Below are positions 30,749 to 42,641 of a stretch of DNA of 57,071 bases, one piece after another. The position numbers and the translations under genes are program-made. Below the pieces are notes generated by a model. That model ran no database searches, was not told the DNA's origin, and saw nothing but the letters and a program-made list of their open reading frames with translations. Source of the stretch: Zopfochytrium polystomum (taxonomy: Eukaryota; Chytridiomycota; Chytridiomycetes; Chytridiales; Chytridiaceae); NCBI GenBank assembly GCA_025765615.1, contig JAIVFJ010000362.1:1-57071 (forward strand), read 5' to 3'. Numbering within the stretch: the first letter of the stretch is position 1; the number at the start of each line of letters is the position of its first letter.

Positions 30749-33500
30749 GCGCCGCTCCGTGAACCACGGGCTCGGCGGCCGTGACGATGACGACATCGGC
30801 GCCAGCTTCAGCGAATCCGCGTCGGGCGATGGCAGCGGAGGCCGAGGCCGAAGCGGTAGCCCCGTCGTCGCAGCCGCCGCAGTCGCCGCGGCCGCCATCG
30901 CTTTGGCTCCTGCTGTCCCGCCGCTCACCCCACCCCCGCCCCGCGCCGTCCGCTCCGAGTCCGCCACGTCCGCAGGCGCGGACTGCTACTCGGACGACTC
31001 GTTCGACTCGATCGACGTCGACCAGGTCCCCGCCGCCGCCGCCCCCTCCGTCGGCGCAGCACTCGTCGTCGGCACATCAAGCCCGTCTGGGGCACTGTCG
31101 TTGTCGTCGGCGCCACCGGCGCTGAACTCTCCGCTGGGTGTTGTTGCGGAAGAGCGAGGCCCTGCCGCGGTGGGCCTTGTCGACGACGATTACGCTGACT
31201 ACAGCTCGGCGGCGGCGGCGGCGGCTGTGGCGCGGTCCGAGTCGGTCGTCGAGTCGTCGCTGGCGGAGCTGGCCGACACCACCGAGGTCGACCAGCGCAG
31301 GTTCTTTGAGGATTTGGAGAGAGTCGGCGGGCCGCACGGTGCTTCGGACTTTGTCGAGGATGAAGGTGAGTTTCTGCTGCGAACTTCGATGCATGTTCGC
31401 ATCAACCTGATCCAATAAGCAACACCCCACCCCACCTCCTCCTGCCAGATGAAAAACGCGAGGATGCCCTCCTGCTGGCGACTGCGGACAGGCTGGTCGC
31501 AGAGGCGGCTTTGTCGCCTATTCAAGCGACGGACGTGAGTGTCGGCACCGCGTCGTCGTTGGCGTTCCACGATGCCCCCTACAATTGCAGAGATCATCGG
31601 GGCCAGCCTGGGCCTTGGCGAAGCAAAGGTTCCGCAATTCGCCCCGGGGCCTCCCGCAATCAACGCCGCCGCCCGCCGCCGCCGCCGCCGACGGCGGCGC
31701 GCTTCCGGCTTTCAATTTGAGCGCCGCAAAGTCGCTCGTCCAACCCGAAGAGGAGCAGCCGCAGCCGGCGCAAGTGTTTCGGACGTTTTCGGACTACATG
31801 GACGAGCTGATGGGCGCCGCCGGTGCGTCGCGGTCGCTGGGGGCCACGTCGGCGCCCCACGAGGCCGACGGCGGCGGCGGAATGCCGAAATCTGCTATCC
31901 GGCACCACCAGCAGCCACTCTCAAACCTCCCTGTTCCTTCTCCGCGCGCAAGTTCGAGCCGAGCACCACCGCCGCTTCCTCAGAGCAGGCGCGCCGGTGC
32001 GTCAACCCGCCACACACCACCGACGATCGAAAGCTGCCCACTGTCGTCGGTTGCTGCGAAAAAAGAGATGGCTCTGAAGCGGGCCAACACGGCGCGCAGA
32101 GGCGCGGCGTCGCCCACGCGCGCGGGGAAGGCGGCGCGCGCTCCTGCATCTGCGGCAGCTGCGGCGGCGGGGGTGGCTTCCCGCCGCAGAGACGACATCG
32201 TATCGGCGCCACCAGCCACGAGGCCGTCGCCGTCCGCGCGCCAAACCGACGGCGGCGGCGGCGGCGGCGCCACGCGGGCCGAGGAAACCGTCCGTCAGCC
32301 CCGCGCGCCGGTCGCTGCCGCCGCCTGCCGCCGGAACAAAAGTCGGCGGACGGTCCATCCTGCTGCAGCCGTCGCCGCCTCGCGGTGGGGCGGGTGGTGG
32401 GGGTGGCGGCTTGCGCGCAAAGTCGGCTTCGCCGCACGGGCGACTCGCTACCACCGCGACTGCCGCGTCGCCAGCGCGCGCGGCGGCCGTTGCATGGTCA
32501 CACCCCACCGTTCACCGCAGCCGAGCCCGACCCTGCCGCTGCCGTAGCCGTCGCCGCCGCCGAGCTCGCGGACCTCCGCTCGTCGCTGGCGTCGGCGCGC
32601 GCCGAGAACGCGCGGCTGCGGGAGCAGCTGGTAGCGACGGAGGCCGAGCGCGACCGGTACCGTGCCGACGTGGTGGCGCTGGAGACGCTGCGCGCCGCGC
32701 TGCAGGACGAGGTTGCAAAGGCGGCTGTGGAGCGCGAGGAGCGCGAGATGCAGATGCGCGGGAGGTTGTTGGCGACGGGCGGGGCGGGGGGCGGCTTGGC
32801 GTCCAAGGAGGAGGTCGAGAGGGTTATGAAAGAGGTCGAGGAGCAGGAGGTGTTGATCAAGGGCGTGAGTGGTCTTGTTTTCTTGGTGTTTTTTTTTCTT
32901 TCTTCTACGCCGCGCCGGGGATGGGTTTGAGGAACGTGATGGAGGAACCTGCGTCACAATCCTCGCGTCGCATCCCCGACTATATTTTATCTAGTCAGCT
33001 GCTCACTAACGCGCCTACGCACCCCCACCCTTCCAACTCCTCGCTCTCGCTTGTCACAAAAAAAGTATCAAACGGAAAAACGAAAAGCTCGTCGGCGAGA
33101 CAAGGCATCTCCGCAGCCAGCTGCTGGAAACCAGCCAAAAATCCAAGCTCCGGATCGAGGCGCTGATGCGCGACATTGCCGCGCTCAAAGCCCACCAGCA
33201 CGGTCCTGGCGGCGGTGGCGGCGGCGGCAGCAGCGGGAGCGGTGGTGGAGTGGGCGTCGGTGTCGGTGTTGGCATGGCGTCGGCGTGGGCGGCGCGATCG
33301 GGATGATGGGTGTCGGCGGGATTGGAGCCGGAGACGCCGCGGCGCGCATCGAGCACCTCGAAGCCAGCCTCGAGACGGCGCGGCGCGACGCGGACGCGGA
33401 GCGTGCGCAGCTCGAGGGCGAAATTGCCAAGCTCGCCACACACCCGCAACCACAGCAAACCACCCACGACGCCATCGACCGTGAATTTCAACAAAAACTC
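30575..33500 (+). CDS. CEP162-like centriolar coiled-coil protein (multi-exon, indels)
   Basis: The 5' end is probably ATG 30,575 or 30,639. Exon-like segments in order: an acidic N-terminus (RDDDDIGASFSESASGD; VDQRRFFEDLERVGG), ending at a GTGAGT donor near 31,366; REDALLLATADRLVAEAALS (31,450-31,532), with a GTGAGT donor; VFRTFSDYMDELMGAAG (near 31,800); and a long coiled coil (ELADLRSSLASARAENARLR, ERVMKEVEEQEVLIKG) ending at 32,864. After a 201-base intron the next exon reads YQTE, then in the next frame NEKLVGETRHLRSQLLE, because of an extra A in 33,076-33,080. A further coiled coil (IEHLEASLETARRDADAER) follows. The LIKGYQ-ENEKL junction is what suggests CEP162, a centriole/cilium transition-zone protein. 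The family call is from memory and moderate. Confidence 0.5.
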
Positions 33501-33559
33501 ACCAACCACCACCACACCAACCACCCAACCCGCCACCACGCCGCCATCGCCTTCCCTTC

Positions 33560-33669
33560 CAACAACCACCACCACCATCGCAAATGCCGCGCGTCACTGC
33601 CCCAGAACCCCAACCTTAGGTAAGGAGCAATCGTAATGACGGCGACGATGATGATGATGATGATGATGT

Positions 33670-33726
<57 letters not shown>

Positions 33727-34881
33727 TGAACCCACCAACGCTCTCCTCCCCCTGCCCGCTGATGATGACCTGATGACGCGACGTATCATTCCTGCATTGC
33801 ATGCGCGAGGTTCATCGTGCAGAGGATTACGATCCTCCCCATTTGTGTGCTGGTGAAGGCGATGTGCGGTGGTACGGTGATGTGGGGCCGCCCCAACACC
33901 AGGTGGGCTCGGGATCGTGCCGCGCCAAATCGCAAACACCCTCTTTGCTTGGTCGGCCCAAATCGCGTGCTCCCCAACGCAAGGTTGCCCTTTCCTTCCC
34001 CTGAAAACCGCCACCGCCCCCATTCCCAATCGGGCATTCTCGATGCCCCCATGCTCTGCAGATGTCCCCATATGTCCCTCCCCCTCTCCCCATCCCTCCC
34101 CGATCCCCATTCGTGCCCCCTTCCTGATCGATTCCCGAGGACAACACTCCCAACCCACACAAAGAACTAACTGGGACTCATTCCTTTCTTCACCCCCCTC
34201 AATGTCATCCTGCCTTTCCAGAGCGTGCGAATGCTTCCGCCTCCGCCTCGACGCCGTGCTTGCCAGCGTGCCCGGCCCGCAGCCTGGTACAGCAAGCTGA
34301 TTTCCAGCACCATTGCGCGCACGGAGTGTTCTGGGTCGGGCCGCAGCTCGTCTGGGCAAGTTCGCCTTTTTTTTTTTTCTATTTTTTTTTTTTTTCTTCT
34401 TCCCAGTTTGAGCTCTTCTGGATTCTCCACGAAACCCATGAAACACTAATGAGTTTGCTCTTGGGAAGGTTGTTGGATAGAGGGGGTGTGACGCAGCTGT
34501 AGACGGGACGCTCGCACAGGCTTTTCAGTGTGATACGTTAAGGGCCTGTGGACGACTTGAAAGTTGCAGCGTGCATCTCCTTTGTCTGCCTCCTCCCCCA
34601 TCTGCAATTCTCATGCTGTGACTCGTTGGGCTAGGGGAGAGGGAGGGGTCCCTTCTCGTTGATTGGACATGTACTCGCCACCCACTCACTTTTTCTCTTC
34701 ACCCAAGATGAAAGTTCAGCCTGCGCACCCTTCCAACTCCCATCAGAACATTAGGACAAGCTCGACTGCAATGCGACAGGTGCGTTTGCCCGCCTACCCA
34801 CTCACCCACTGTAGGGGACCCCGCAGCGGTGGTGATTGTTGCCGTCATCGTCTTTCTCATGCTTTGTCCCACTTCACTCAG
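33560..34881 (+). repeat. Segmental duplication D, copy 2
   Basis: Direct copy of 29,640-30,748, longer because of a (GATGAC)n-type expansion at 33,639-33,728 and divergent sequence at ~33,830-34,150. It retains ATGCGACAG at 34,771-34,779, a GTGCGT donor and the CACTCAG acceptor at 34,881, but then joins unrelated sequence. Here an upstream ATG at 34,708 is in frame with ATGCGACAG (24 codons). Confidence 0.88.
33639..33728. repeat. (GATGAC)n minisatellite
   Basis: About 15 trinucleotide-pair repeats (GATGAC/GATGAT). The corresponding place in copy 1 of duplication D has only a short GATGAT run, so the expansion arose after duplication or was lost in copy 1. Confidence 0.9.
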
Positions 34882-35349
34882 GGACGACATTCTCCTGCGT
34901 TGGCGTTTCCTCAGGTGCGCAAAGGGAGTGACTTCACGTAACTCAACAGCGGCCGAGCGATGCACCTGCATCTCACTCCCTCCCCCCGCCGAGCCCTCTT
35001 CCTCCGAGGTGCGCACATGCGGTGATGAAATGGCGGATGTGTTGTGAATGACGGGTGGCGGGCGTTTGTTATTCCTCTTGCACCTCTCTCCTTCGTGACC
35101 CTAACCTCTCTCTCCTTGTTTCCTTTCCCCCTTCCTCTTTCTCACTTTTTTTTTTTTTCTCTGACTTCCAGGCGTTTGGCCGTGTGGCGCATTGCGGGTC
35201 GCGGGTGGTAGTGCGTGGCTGTGGCTTTCTCGTTACTTTTTCGTCGTTTACCCTTTCTTTGCGGGCCCCTTTCTGTTGCGCACGCGAGCTCCCTTTCCCT
35301 TTCTCATTTCCCTTGCACTCTCTGTGTCTCTTTTTCACTTTCTTTCTTT

Positions 35350-36125
35350 CACGCTCTGTCTCTCCGCTTTCCAGCACCGTCACACCACGGTCCTCGTCGG
35401 TCGAAGCTGCGGCACGTTGACGCCACCGCCGCCGTCGTACGGAGACGCGCGTCGCTCCCCCTGACACATACGGCGCTGCCAGCAGGTCCGAAGTCGTCGT
35501 CATCGACGTTGTCGTCCTCTTCGGCCGTCCGTCTTGCGCCGGCACTGCTTCTGGTGCGTGGTGCCACCTTTCCGATCCTGCCCTCAAAATTGTCGCAAAA
35601 CGCCAAAGGATTGTCCGTCGCGGCGGGCGGTTGTCAGATAGACGACGAGCGAGAGCCACCATGTCCGTTGCCCGCGTAGTAGTTATCCTTGTCCTGCCAC
35701 TCGTCAAGGGCATGCAGCATGTTCGGTTGCGTGAGTTCCCGCTGCAGTGCACTTAGCACCCGCACATCTCCGTTGCAGCCGCGGCGGCGGCGGGCAGGCG
35801 TCGCCATCGCGGCGCTCGGTGTCACGGTAGGTGATCTTGATGTGATGGGGTAACCCGACGCAGCGACGACGGCGTGGTTGGGGCTGTAGCCAAGGATGCG
35901 GTCGATGTGGTAGGCGTCGAATTGCAGCGAGGTGCGGAGGGCGTGGCGGACGACGCAGCGCGCTTTGAATGTGTTTGCGTCGTCGAAGACAGTTCGGAAG
36001 CGGTGTCTCACAGCTCGAGCGCGTGGAGCGTCCTCGATGGAGGCCAGCGGAATCTGCTCTGCCTGGGGCCCTTGGTGCGGTGGGGAGTGGTGCCGAGACC
36101 GCTCAGCCGACGACATAGACGACAC
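35350..36125 (-). CDS. Unrecognised protein, at least 160 aa, frame broken
   Basis: From the Met at 36,125 the minus strand reads a Ser/Pro/His N-terminus and then FRTVFDDANTFKARCVVRHA, LQFDAYHIDRILGYSPNHAV and LHALDEWQDKDNYYAGNGHG, stopping at 35,634. Another frame then continues with NPLAFCDNFEGRIGKVAPRT and an acidic stretch (35,500-35,620), so an intron or indel is likely. It is transcribed towards duplication D copy 2. I do not recognise the fold or family. Confidence 0.45.
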
Positions 36126-36674
36126 TGTGGAAACGTTGGTGGAGCGGGGAAGCCGTTCCCCTCACTGTTGGTGTCCATTTCATGTTTTCAAAGGACGGGT
36201 TGTTCCCGGCGAACCTGGCGGGGTCGGAGAAACCGCCGTCTCATTTGGGGAGTGGTGCCAGGCGGAAAGGTGTGACGGCCCGTGTTTGCGGTCGTGTGCA
36301 TGTGCGAAGGCTCTGGCGGGTGAGGCTGGTGGGGTGGGACATGGCCGTAAACAACGATGAGTGTGAGAAGGATATGAGGGGCGATGCGGATTTCGTTGTT
36401 GCAGCGGTTGTGGTGGTGTAGTTGTTGTTAATGTTGACTGCCTGGGACGAGTGCGTGGGCAGTCTCTGACGTGGGCACCAGCGGGACGAGATCTGCGAGG
36501 AGCACGAGGACGAGGACTTGGACGAGGAGGAGGAACAGTGGAAAAAAGAGAGGGGGTGGGAGAGCGTTGACGACAACGGGGGCTGCTGTGTCGCAGGCAT
36601 CGACCACTGTTGTAATTATTGAAGGAAACTAGGGGCCGTTTGAGAGCTTATACCTTGCGTCCCCTCGCAAATGC

Positions 36675-36990
36675 GCGGCTTCGCTCTCTCCTCTCTCTCT
36701 CCTCTCCCTCTCTCTCTCTCTCTCTCTCCTCTCCTCCTCTCTCTCTCCTCTCCATCTCTCTCTCGCTCTCTCTCCCTCTCTCTCTCTCTCTCTAGCTCCG
36801 CCTCTCTCTCTCTCATCTCTCTCTCTCTCTCTCTCTCTCTCACCGCTCCTCTCTCTCTCTCTCTCTCCTCTCAAATATCATCTCTCTCTATCCATCTCTC
36901 TCCTTCTCATCTCTCTCTCTCTCCTCTCTCTCCTCTCATCTCTCTCTCTCTCACCTCCTCTCTCTCTCTCTCTTCTCGCTCACTCTCTCG
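36675..36990. repeat. (CT)n microsatellite, ~310 bases
   Basis: Dense CT dinucleotides with ATCT breaks; the largest CT block in the window. 36,126-36,660 and 37,000-37,840 contain no gene I can support. A poly(A) run lies at 37,421-37,461. Confidence 0.95.
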
Positions 36991-37420
36991 CCCTCAATGT
37001 CCAATGCAACCGACTCCGTGCCGCATTTAATATTTGGCTGTGCTGGAGCGAGAACAACAAGCCTCCATGTAGGTAGATCGTTCTTGCGTGACTAGAGTCG
37101 AGTAGGGAAGGAGAGAAGGGAGGGAGGGATGGAGGGAACGGATGGAGGCGGAGCGAGCCCACGGCGAAACTTCCGCGAGGCTTCTCCGCGTCGTCGTCGC
37201 ACAACAACATTTTTTTGTAATGCGACAGCAGACAATGAAGGCATCGCCAGAGAGCGGCCGAGATTGTGAGCCACAATTGGTGGGCGAGCTGTGAAGGCGG
37301 CGAAGAGCTGCAGCGCAATGTAAACCGTGTTCTCCGTTTAGTCTCTCTCAGACTCTCTCTGTCGGAACACTCGCTATCACTTTCTTTTACACTTGCCAAA
37401 AGGATGGCGAAATTATTGCC

Positions 37421-37464
<44 letters not shown>

Positions 37465-37840
37465 GGCAAATGGGGGAAACAATCGACAAGGGTGGAGGCT
37501 ACTGCCGTCGTTTGGTGCGAACCAGAAAAATAAAGTGACGTCTGAGCGAGGGAAACGGGAGGGGGGGATATTTGGCACAGTGCGGCTAATTATAAGGAGC
37601 CACGGCCTGGCTGGCCCTGCTTACTAGCGGGTATGTTCTCGTATTTGTAAGATGAGGGAGAACGTCAGGCGATGCGTTTCGAAACCCATCCCTCGGCCAG
37701 ACTTGCCTGTGACTCCGGCCGTGGCGGGGTTTCAAAACTTTTTTGTGCTCGTTTATGGTAAAAGTGGATCTCCATCGTCTGACCTCCTCTCTCCTCTACC
37801 TTCGTTCCTCCCCTCCTCCCCCTATCCCTCCCTTCCTTCT

Positions 37841-38643
37841 TCACCCCTCCCTCCTCAACACATACACCAAACTATCCTTAATACCCGGCACCACAAACTC
37901 GCACGCGCCCGCCTCGCAGAACCTGTACTTTTCGTAAAAAACCGCCGCCGCGCCCGCGCGTTGCCCGTCCACACCGTGAGCCAGACCGTTGGGGCGGCGG
38001 CGGCGGCGGCGGCGGCGGCGGCACGATTTCCGTCGCCGTCGCCGTTGGAAGGAGGAGGACGGTAACGCGAGCGCCGTCTCCATGAGCACGTCCATCAGCG
38101 CGCGCCCCGGCGCCGGAGCCGTGGTGCGTGGCGTCGACGTAGAGTCGCTTGATCTCGACGAAGTGACCGGCGGCGTCGTCGTCGGTGGCTGCTGCTGCCG
38201 CCGCTTGCGGTCGCCGTCGTCGTCGGCGTCGGTGTCGGGGGGGCCTGCTGCGCCGGCGGACCGTGCCAAAGCCGAACGGCAGCTGCTTGCTGCCGCTGGC
38301 CGTCGTCGTCGTCGGGACCGGTTCCAGCAGGGGTAGGGTGAGGCACGGCGAGGAAGGTGGAAAAGTCCGGGTCGAGCAGGTCCGCGCGCATCCGCTCTGC
38401 CGAGTACGTGGCGCGCGAAAAGGCGTCGAGGTCGGCGCTGGAGTAGAGGTGGCCGAATGTGGCGACAAAGGTGCGGGCGGCCATGGCGCCGAGGGCCGCG
38501 GCGTCGTCGGGGCGAGCCGCACGGATCGTGAACGAAGAGGAGGAGGAGGAGGAAGAGGAAGTAGGAAGAAGAAGAAGAAGAAGAAGCGGTCGTGGCATCG
38601 ACACGGTCGGCGTGGCCGGTTGCTGTGGTGGTGGGGCGGACAT
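37841..38643 (-). CDS. GNAT-family N-acetyltransferase, frame broken
   Basis: ATG 38,643-38,641 starts MSAPPPQQPATPTV. A Ser-rich stretch leads into the GNAT N-terminal strand FTIRAARPDDAAALGAMAAR. Motif A follows in another frame (FVEIKRLYVDATHHGSGAG), then LMDVLMETALALPSSS, then motif B, AAVFYEKYRFCEAGACEFVV. The order and motifs are those of acetyl-CoA-dependent acyltransferases acting on amines. A Gly/Pro/His-rich insertion separates the first strand from motif A. One frame change is explained by an extra base in the CCCC at 38,105-38,108; another lies near 37,950. Whether this is a pseudogene or a sequence error is open. Substrate unknown. Confidence 0.75.
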
Positions 38644-38650
38644 ATGCGTG

Positions 38651-38661
38651 CGTGTGTGTGG

Positions 38662-38705
<44 letters not shown>

Positions 38706-38710
38706 GTGTT
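38651..38710. repeat. (GT)n microsatellite at GNAT 5' end
   Basis: A GT run directly upstream of the GNAT ATG (as CA on the coding strand). A poly(A) run lies at 38,856-38,902 and T-rich DNA to 39,003. 39,004-39,480 holds nothing I recognise. Confidence 0.9.
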
Positions 38711-38855
38711 TTTATATTAATATCATTGGCGGCGAAGGGAATCACGTCTCGCATCGGATCAAAAAGAAACTTTTATGTAACTCAATAATGGACCATTTTG
38801 GCTGTTTACCCATCGCGCTGCTTTGGGCAGAAGCAGCGGGGTTTCAAAGGCGCCA

Positions 38856-38904
<49 letters not shown>

Positions 38905-39494
38905 CAAACCCTTTACGCCGTTCACCAGTCAAAACAACACAGCTTCTCGTCATTTTTTTATATGTATTTTTTTTTTCTTTTTTTTGTTTTTTTTTTTTTT
39001 TCTCTCGCACACAACCCATAAATCACACGTCCGCGTCTAGCGCCAGCGCGTCAAACCCTGGTTAAGCCTAAAAACGGCAAACCTAACATGCAAGAGAGAA
39101 AAAAAAGGGAAAAAAAAAAAAAAACAGAAATGGACTGAATCTTCGAGTAACCCTCTTTTTGCAAGACTTCTTGCAGTAGTCCTAAAACAGAAGTTGATTA
39201 ATAGGTTCGCATATTCGCAAGTTCAAAGTGTGGGATCTACACAATCGCGTGTTGGTGTGATTTTTCTGCAGTTCCCAAGAAGTCAGAGCAGTTCAACAAG
39301 TTGCAAATGATTTCCCAAACATAAAAATGACTCCCAAGAGCCGCCCCATCCCGTCTGTTCCCGTCGCGGGCCATGCCGCCCCCGGTCCCTAGACACACCC
39401 CTGCGTAAGAATTGCAGTTGTCTGGTTTGCAAGTCCGTCCGTTACCCCCCTAGTGAACATATATTTTCGTTTTTTCGATGTTTCTTGTGTTGAT

Positions 39495-39715
39495 GTTGTC
39501 AAGGGAGCAGAGAGAGGGAGAGAGAGAAAGGGAGAGAGGAGAGATAAGAGAGAGCGAGAGAGCGAGGAGGCAAGCCGAGAGGAAACGGACCAGACAGAGA
39601 GGTTTACATGATGGGGAAATGACTATAGTGTAAAAAAGGGGGAGGCAGGTTGGAAAGAATGACAAGCTGCAAGAACAAACGACGAATGAACGAAGAGAAA
39701 GGACCAAGAGAAGAG

Positions 39716-39759
<44 letters not shown>

Positions 39760-39770
39760 AGAGAGAGGGC
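39495..39770. repeat. (GA)n microsatellite
   Basis: GA runs at 39,505-39,570 and 39,715-39,765, followed by a poly(A) run at 39,816-39,844 and T-rich sequence at 39,908-39,965. Confidence 0.9.
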
Positions 39771-40318
39771 AGAGGGCAAAGGGCAGAGGGGCATCGGTGG
39801 TTTCTGAAACAGCACAAAAAAAAAAAAAAAAAAAAAAGAAAAAAGCACGGTCAGCGGTTGCGCAGCCTAACATTGCGCCAAAAAGTGGTCGAGCAGCTGT
39901 GTGTGTGTTTTTTTTTGTTTTTTTTTTTTTTTTGTTTATTGTTGTTGTTGGTTGTTGTTGTTTTTTGGTTGGGTGTGAGTGGTGGGTTGGTTCGTGGGTT
40001 TGGATGAGTTATTTTTTGGCAAAGGAAGGAACAAGTTGCTCACTCACTCTCTCACATCACTCGCTCGCTGCCACTCGCTGTCACTCACTATCACTCACTT
40101 ACTCACTCTCCCCCCGCGTTCAAGTTCACTCTCACTCACCGTCTCTTTTGCCGCCATTGTCCCTGACGCGCCTGCATCTGCATCGTGTGCTGGGCAGGAG
40201 AGACAGAGCGGAGTGAGAGAGGAGATGGAAGGGGTTGTGAGCGAGTGGTCGGTTTTCGCACAACAAACACAAACACAAACAAAAAACAAAAAACCAAAAA
40301 AAAAATACAAAATAAACT

Positions 40319-42025
40319 AGGGGATGCCCGTTGACTTATAAACAATCCTTCCCAAAAAAAAAAAGGAGAAAAAAAGAAGATACTGAAGAGTGTAGCAGTC
40401 CACAATGAATGCAGTGGCACGCCATGTAGAGGGATGAGGGAAAATTGTTTTCGAGTCAGGGGGTTGTGGGGGACTGACGCCGCTCAACCCCCCCACTCAA
40501 AAGAGAGAGGTCGCAGCTGATTTGATAACTTGTCCACCAACAGCCCAATAGCCAGAATCAGAGACATAGAGGATGACAGAAAACCCGTTGACTGCCCGTT
40601 GACTGCCACTCCCAGACTCAGAGACAGGGAGGGAGGTAGACAACCCTTTGACTTCCACTCAGATAGACAGACAGCTTGTTGACTTCCTTCCTTTTTGAAT
40701 TTCACTGCCACTTTCAGAGAGTGACAAATCCTTGAATAATAGAAACAAACAGCTCAGTTGACTTTGCAAAATTATAAGCAGAAATAGTATTTTAGTTTGG
40801 TGGGGGGCGGGGTTCAGCCACATCATGCTTCTCTGTATGGAGGCTCCTGCCCCCTGAGCCCCCCAGTGGGGGATGCCTTCCCCCTTCAACCCCCCCCAGC
40901 TTGATAGAGACAGAGATAGAGTGAGAGATTGCAGACAATTTTATTCCTTTTCCATCAACAGCCAACATACAGAGTCAGACAGAGGGCAAGACAGACAACC
41001 CGTTGACTGCCCTTTGACTGCCAGTCAAAGAGACAGGGAGGGAGGTAGACAGACAACCCCTTGACTTCCACTCAGATAAACAGACAGGCCTGTTGACTTC
41101 CTTTTGAATTTTGCCACTCCACAAAGCCTTGTTTTCTTGAGTGTATTGATTTTGCCACTCCGTTTCGATTAGACACTATACAAAAAAACTAAAAAACCCA
41201 CACTGTCCCCCCTACGAACCCCCTGAGCCCCTGTGAGGGGGCCGATGCCCCTCAACCCCCCCACTCAAAAGAGAGAGGTCGCAGATGATTTGATAACTTG
41301 TCCACCAACAGCTGCCAGTCTCAGACTCAGAGTCAGTGAGGGAGGTAGAACAGACCAACCCGTTGACTTCCACTAAGATAAACAGACAGCCTGTTGACTT
41401 CCTTTTGAAGTTGCCACGTGTTTCGATTAGGCACTAAAGAAAAAATATTAAACCCACACCGTCCCCCCTACTCCACTATTGTAATTAGAAAACAGGTTTA
41501 CATAGTGGACAGAGAGAGAGTGTGAGTGAGATAGAGAGAGAGGCTGGGTTGTTTTTTTTTGAGTCAGGGGGCTCCCGCCCCCTGAGCCCCCCGGTGGGGG
41601 GGGCTGCCGCCCCCCCTCAACCCCCCTGCTTGAAAGAGACAGAAAGAGAGTTAGAGATTGCAGACAATAATATTCCTTTCCATCAACAGCCAACAAACAG
41701 AGTCAAAGACAGAGAGTGAGACAGACAACCTGTTGACTGCCTGTTGACTGCCACTCCAAGACTCAGAGACGGGGAGGTAGACAAACAACCTGTTGCCACT
41801 CCACTATTACAATTAGAAAACTGGAAGGAGAGAGGGAAAGAGAGAGAGAAAGAGACAGGAGAGAGACAGAGAGAGAGAGACGAGAGAGAGGATGAGAGAG
41901 AGATGGGCACAGACAGACAGACAGACAGACAGACAAAGAGACAGACAGTCCTCTGACTGTCAGCAGCGGAGAGAGAGAGAGAGAGAGTGTGAGAGAGAGA
42001 GAGAGAGGAGAGAGAGAGAGGAGAG

Positions 42026-42056
<31 letters not shown>

Positions 42057-42470
42057 GAGGAGAGAGAGGAGAGGAGAGAGAGAGGAGGGAGGAGAGAGAG
42101 AGAGGAGAGAGAAGAGGAGGAGAGAGACAGAGAGAGGAGGAGGAGTGAGAGATAGACAGATACACGGGCAGACAGAGAGACAGACAAAGAGAGAGCAGGA
42201 GAGAGAAACAGAGTGAGAGAGAGACAGACAGACAGAGAGTGGCAGAGACAGACAGACTCTGTCTGTCAGTCTGTCAGAGAGAGAGAGAGCGACAGAGCGA
42301 AGAGATGGAGAGACAGACAGAGAGAGAGAGAGAGAGCGAGAGAGCGAGGCGAGAGAGACAGAGAGAAGAGAGAGAAGGAGAGAGACTGAGAGAGACAGGG
42401 AGAGAGAGACAGGGAGAGGGACAGAGAGCCAGACAGATAATCTGTTAGACAAAGACAACGCATTGAGCTC
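40319..42470 (+). repeat. Repeat family R2, left inverted copy
   Basis: 40,319-41,000 is the reverse complement of about 50,560-51,290 (shared GATACTGAAGAGTGT, GATTTGATAACTTGTCCACC, GGTTCAGCCACATCA). The block is built from repeated cassettes: a C/G-rich hairpin (CAGGGGGCTC...CCCCCTGAG type), a CACTCAAAAGAGAGAGG or GCTTGAAAGAGAC element, and several TTGACTGCCACTC/CAGACTCAGAGACAGG units, ending in (GA)n/(GACA)n tracts (41,820-42,440). No protein-coding gene is visible. Confidence 0.85.
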
Positions 42471-42641
42471 CTTCCTTTTCCGATTTTTCCGCCGAGTTTT
42501 GATTGGGCACCAAAGACAAAAAAATTAGCCCCCCCCTCACTAATTGCAATTAGGAAAACAGTTTACCCGCAAAGCCTTGTTTTTCTTTAGTAGATTGATA
42601 AAGAAATAAATAAATAAATAAATAAATAAAAGCTCACCTCG

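Noticed and set aside
37560..37640. Possible tRNA near GGCTAATTATAAGGAGCC
   Set aside because: No T-loop GTTCRA-type box and no cloverleaf could be drawn. No convincing tRNA was seen elsewhere either.
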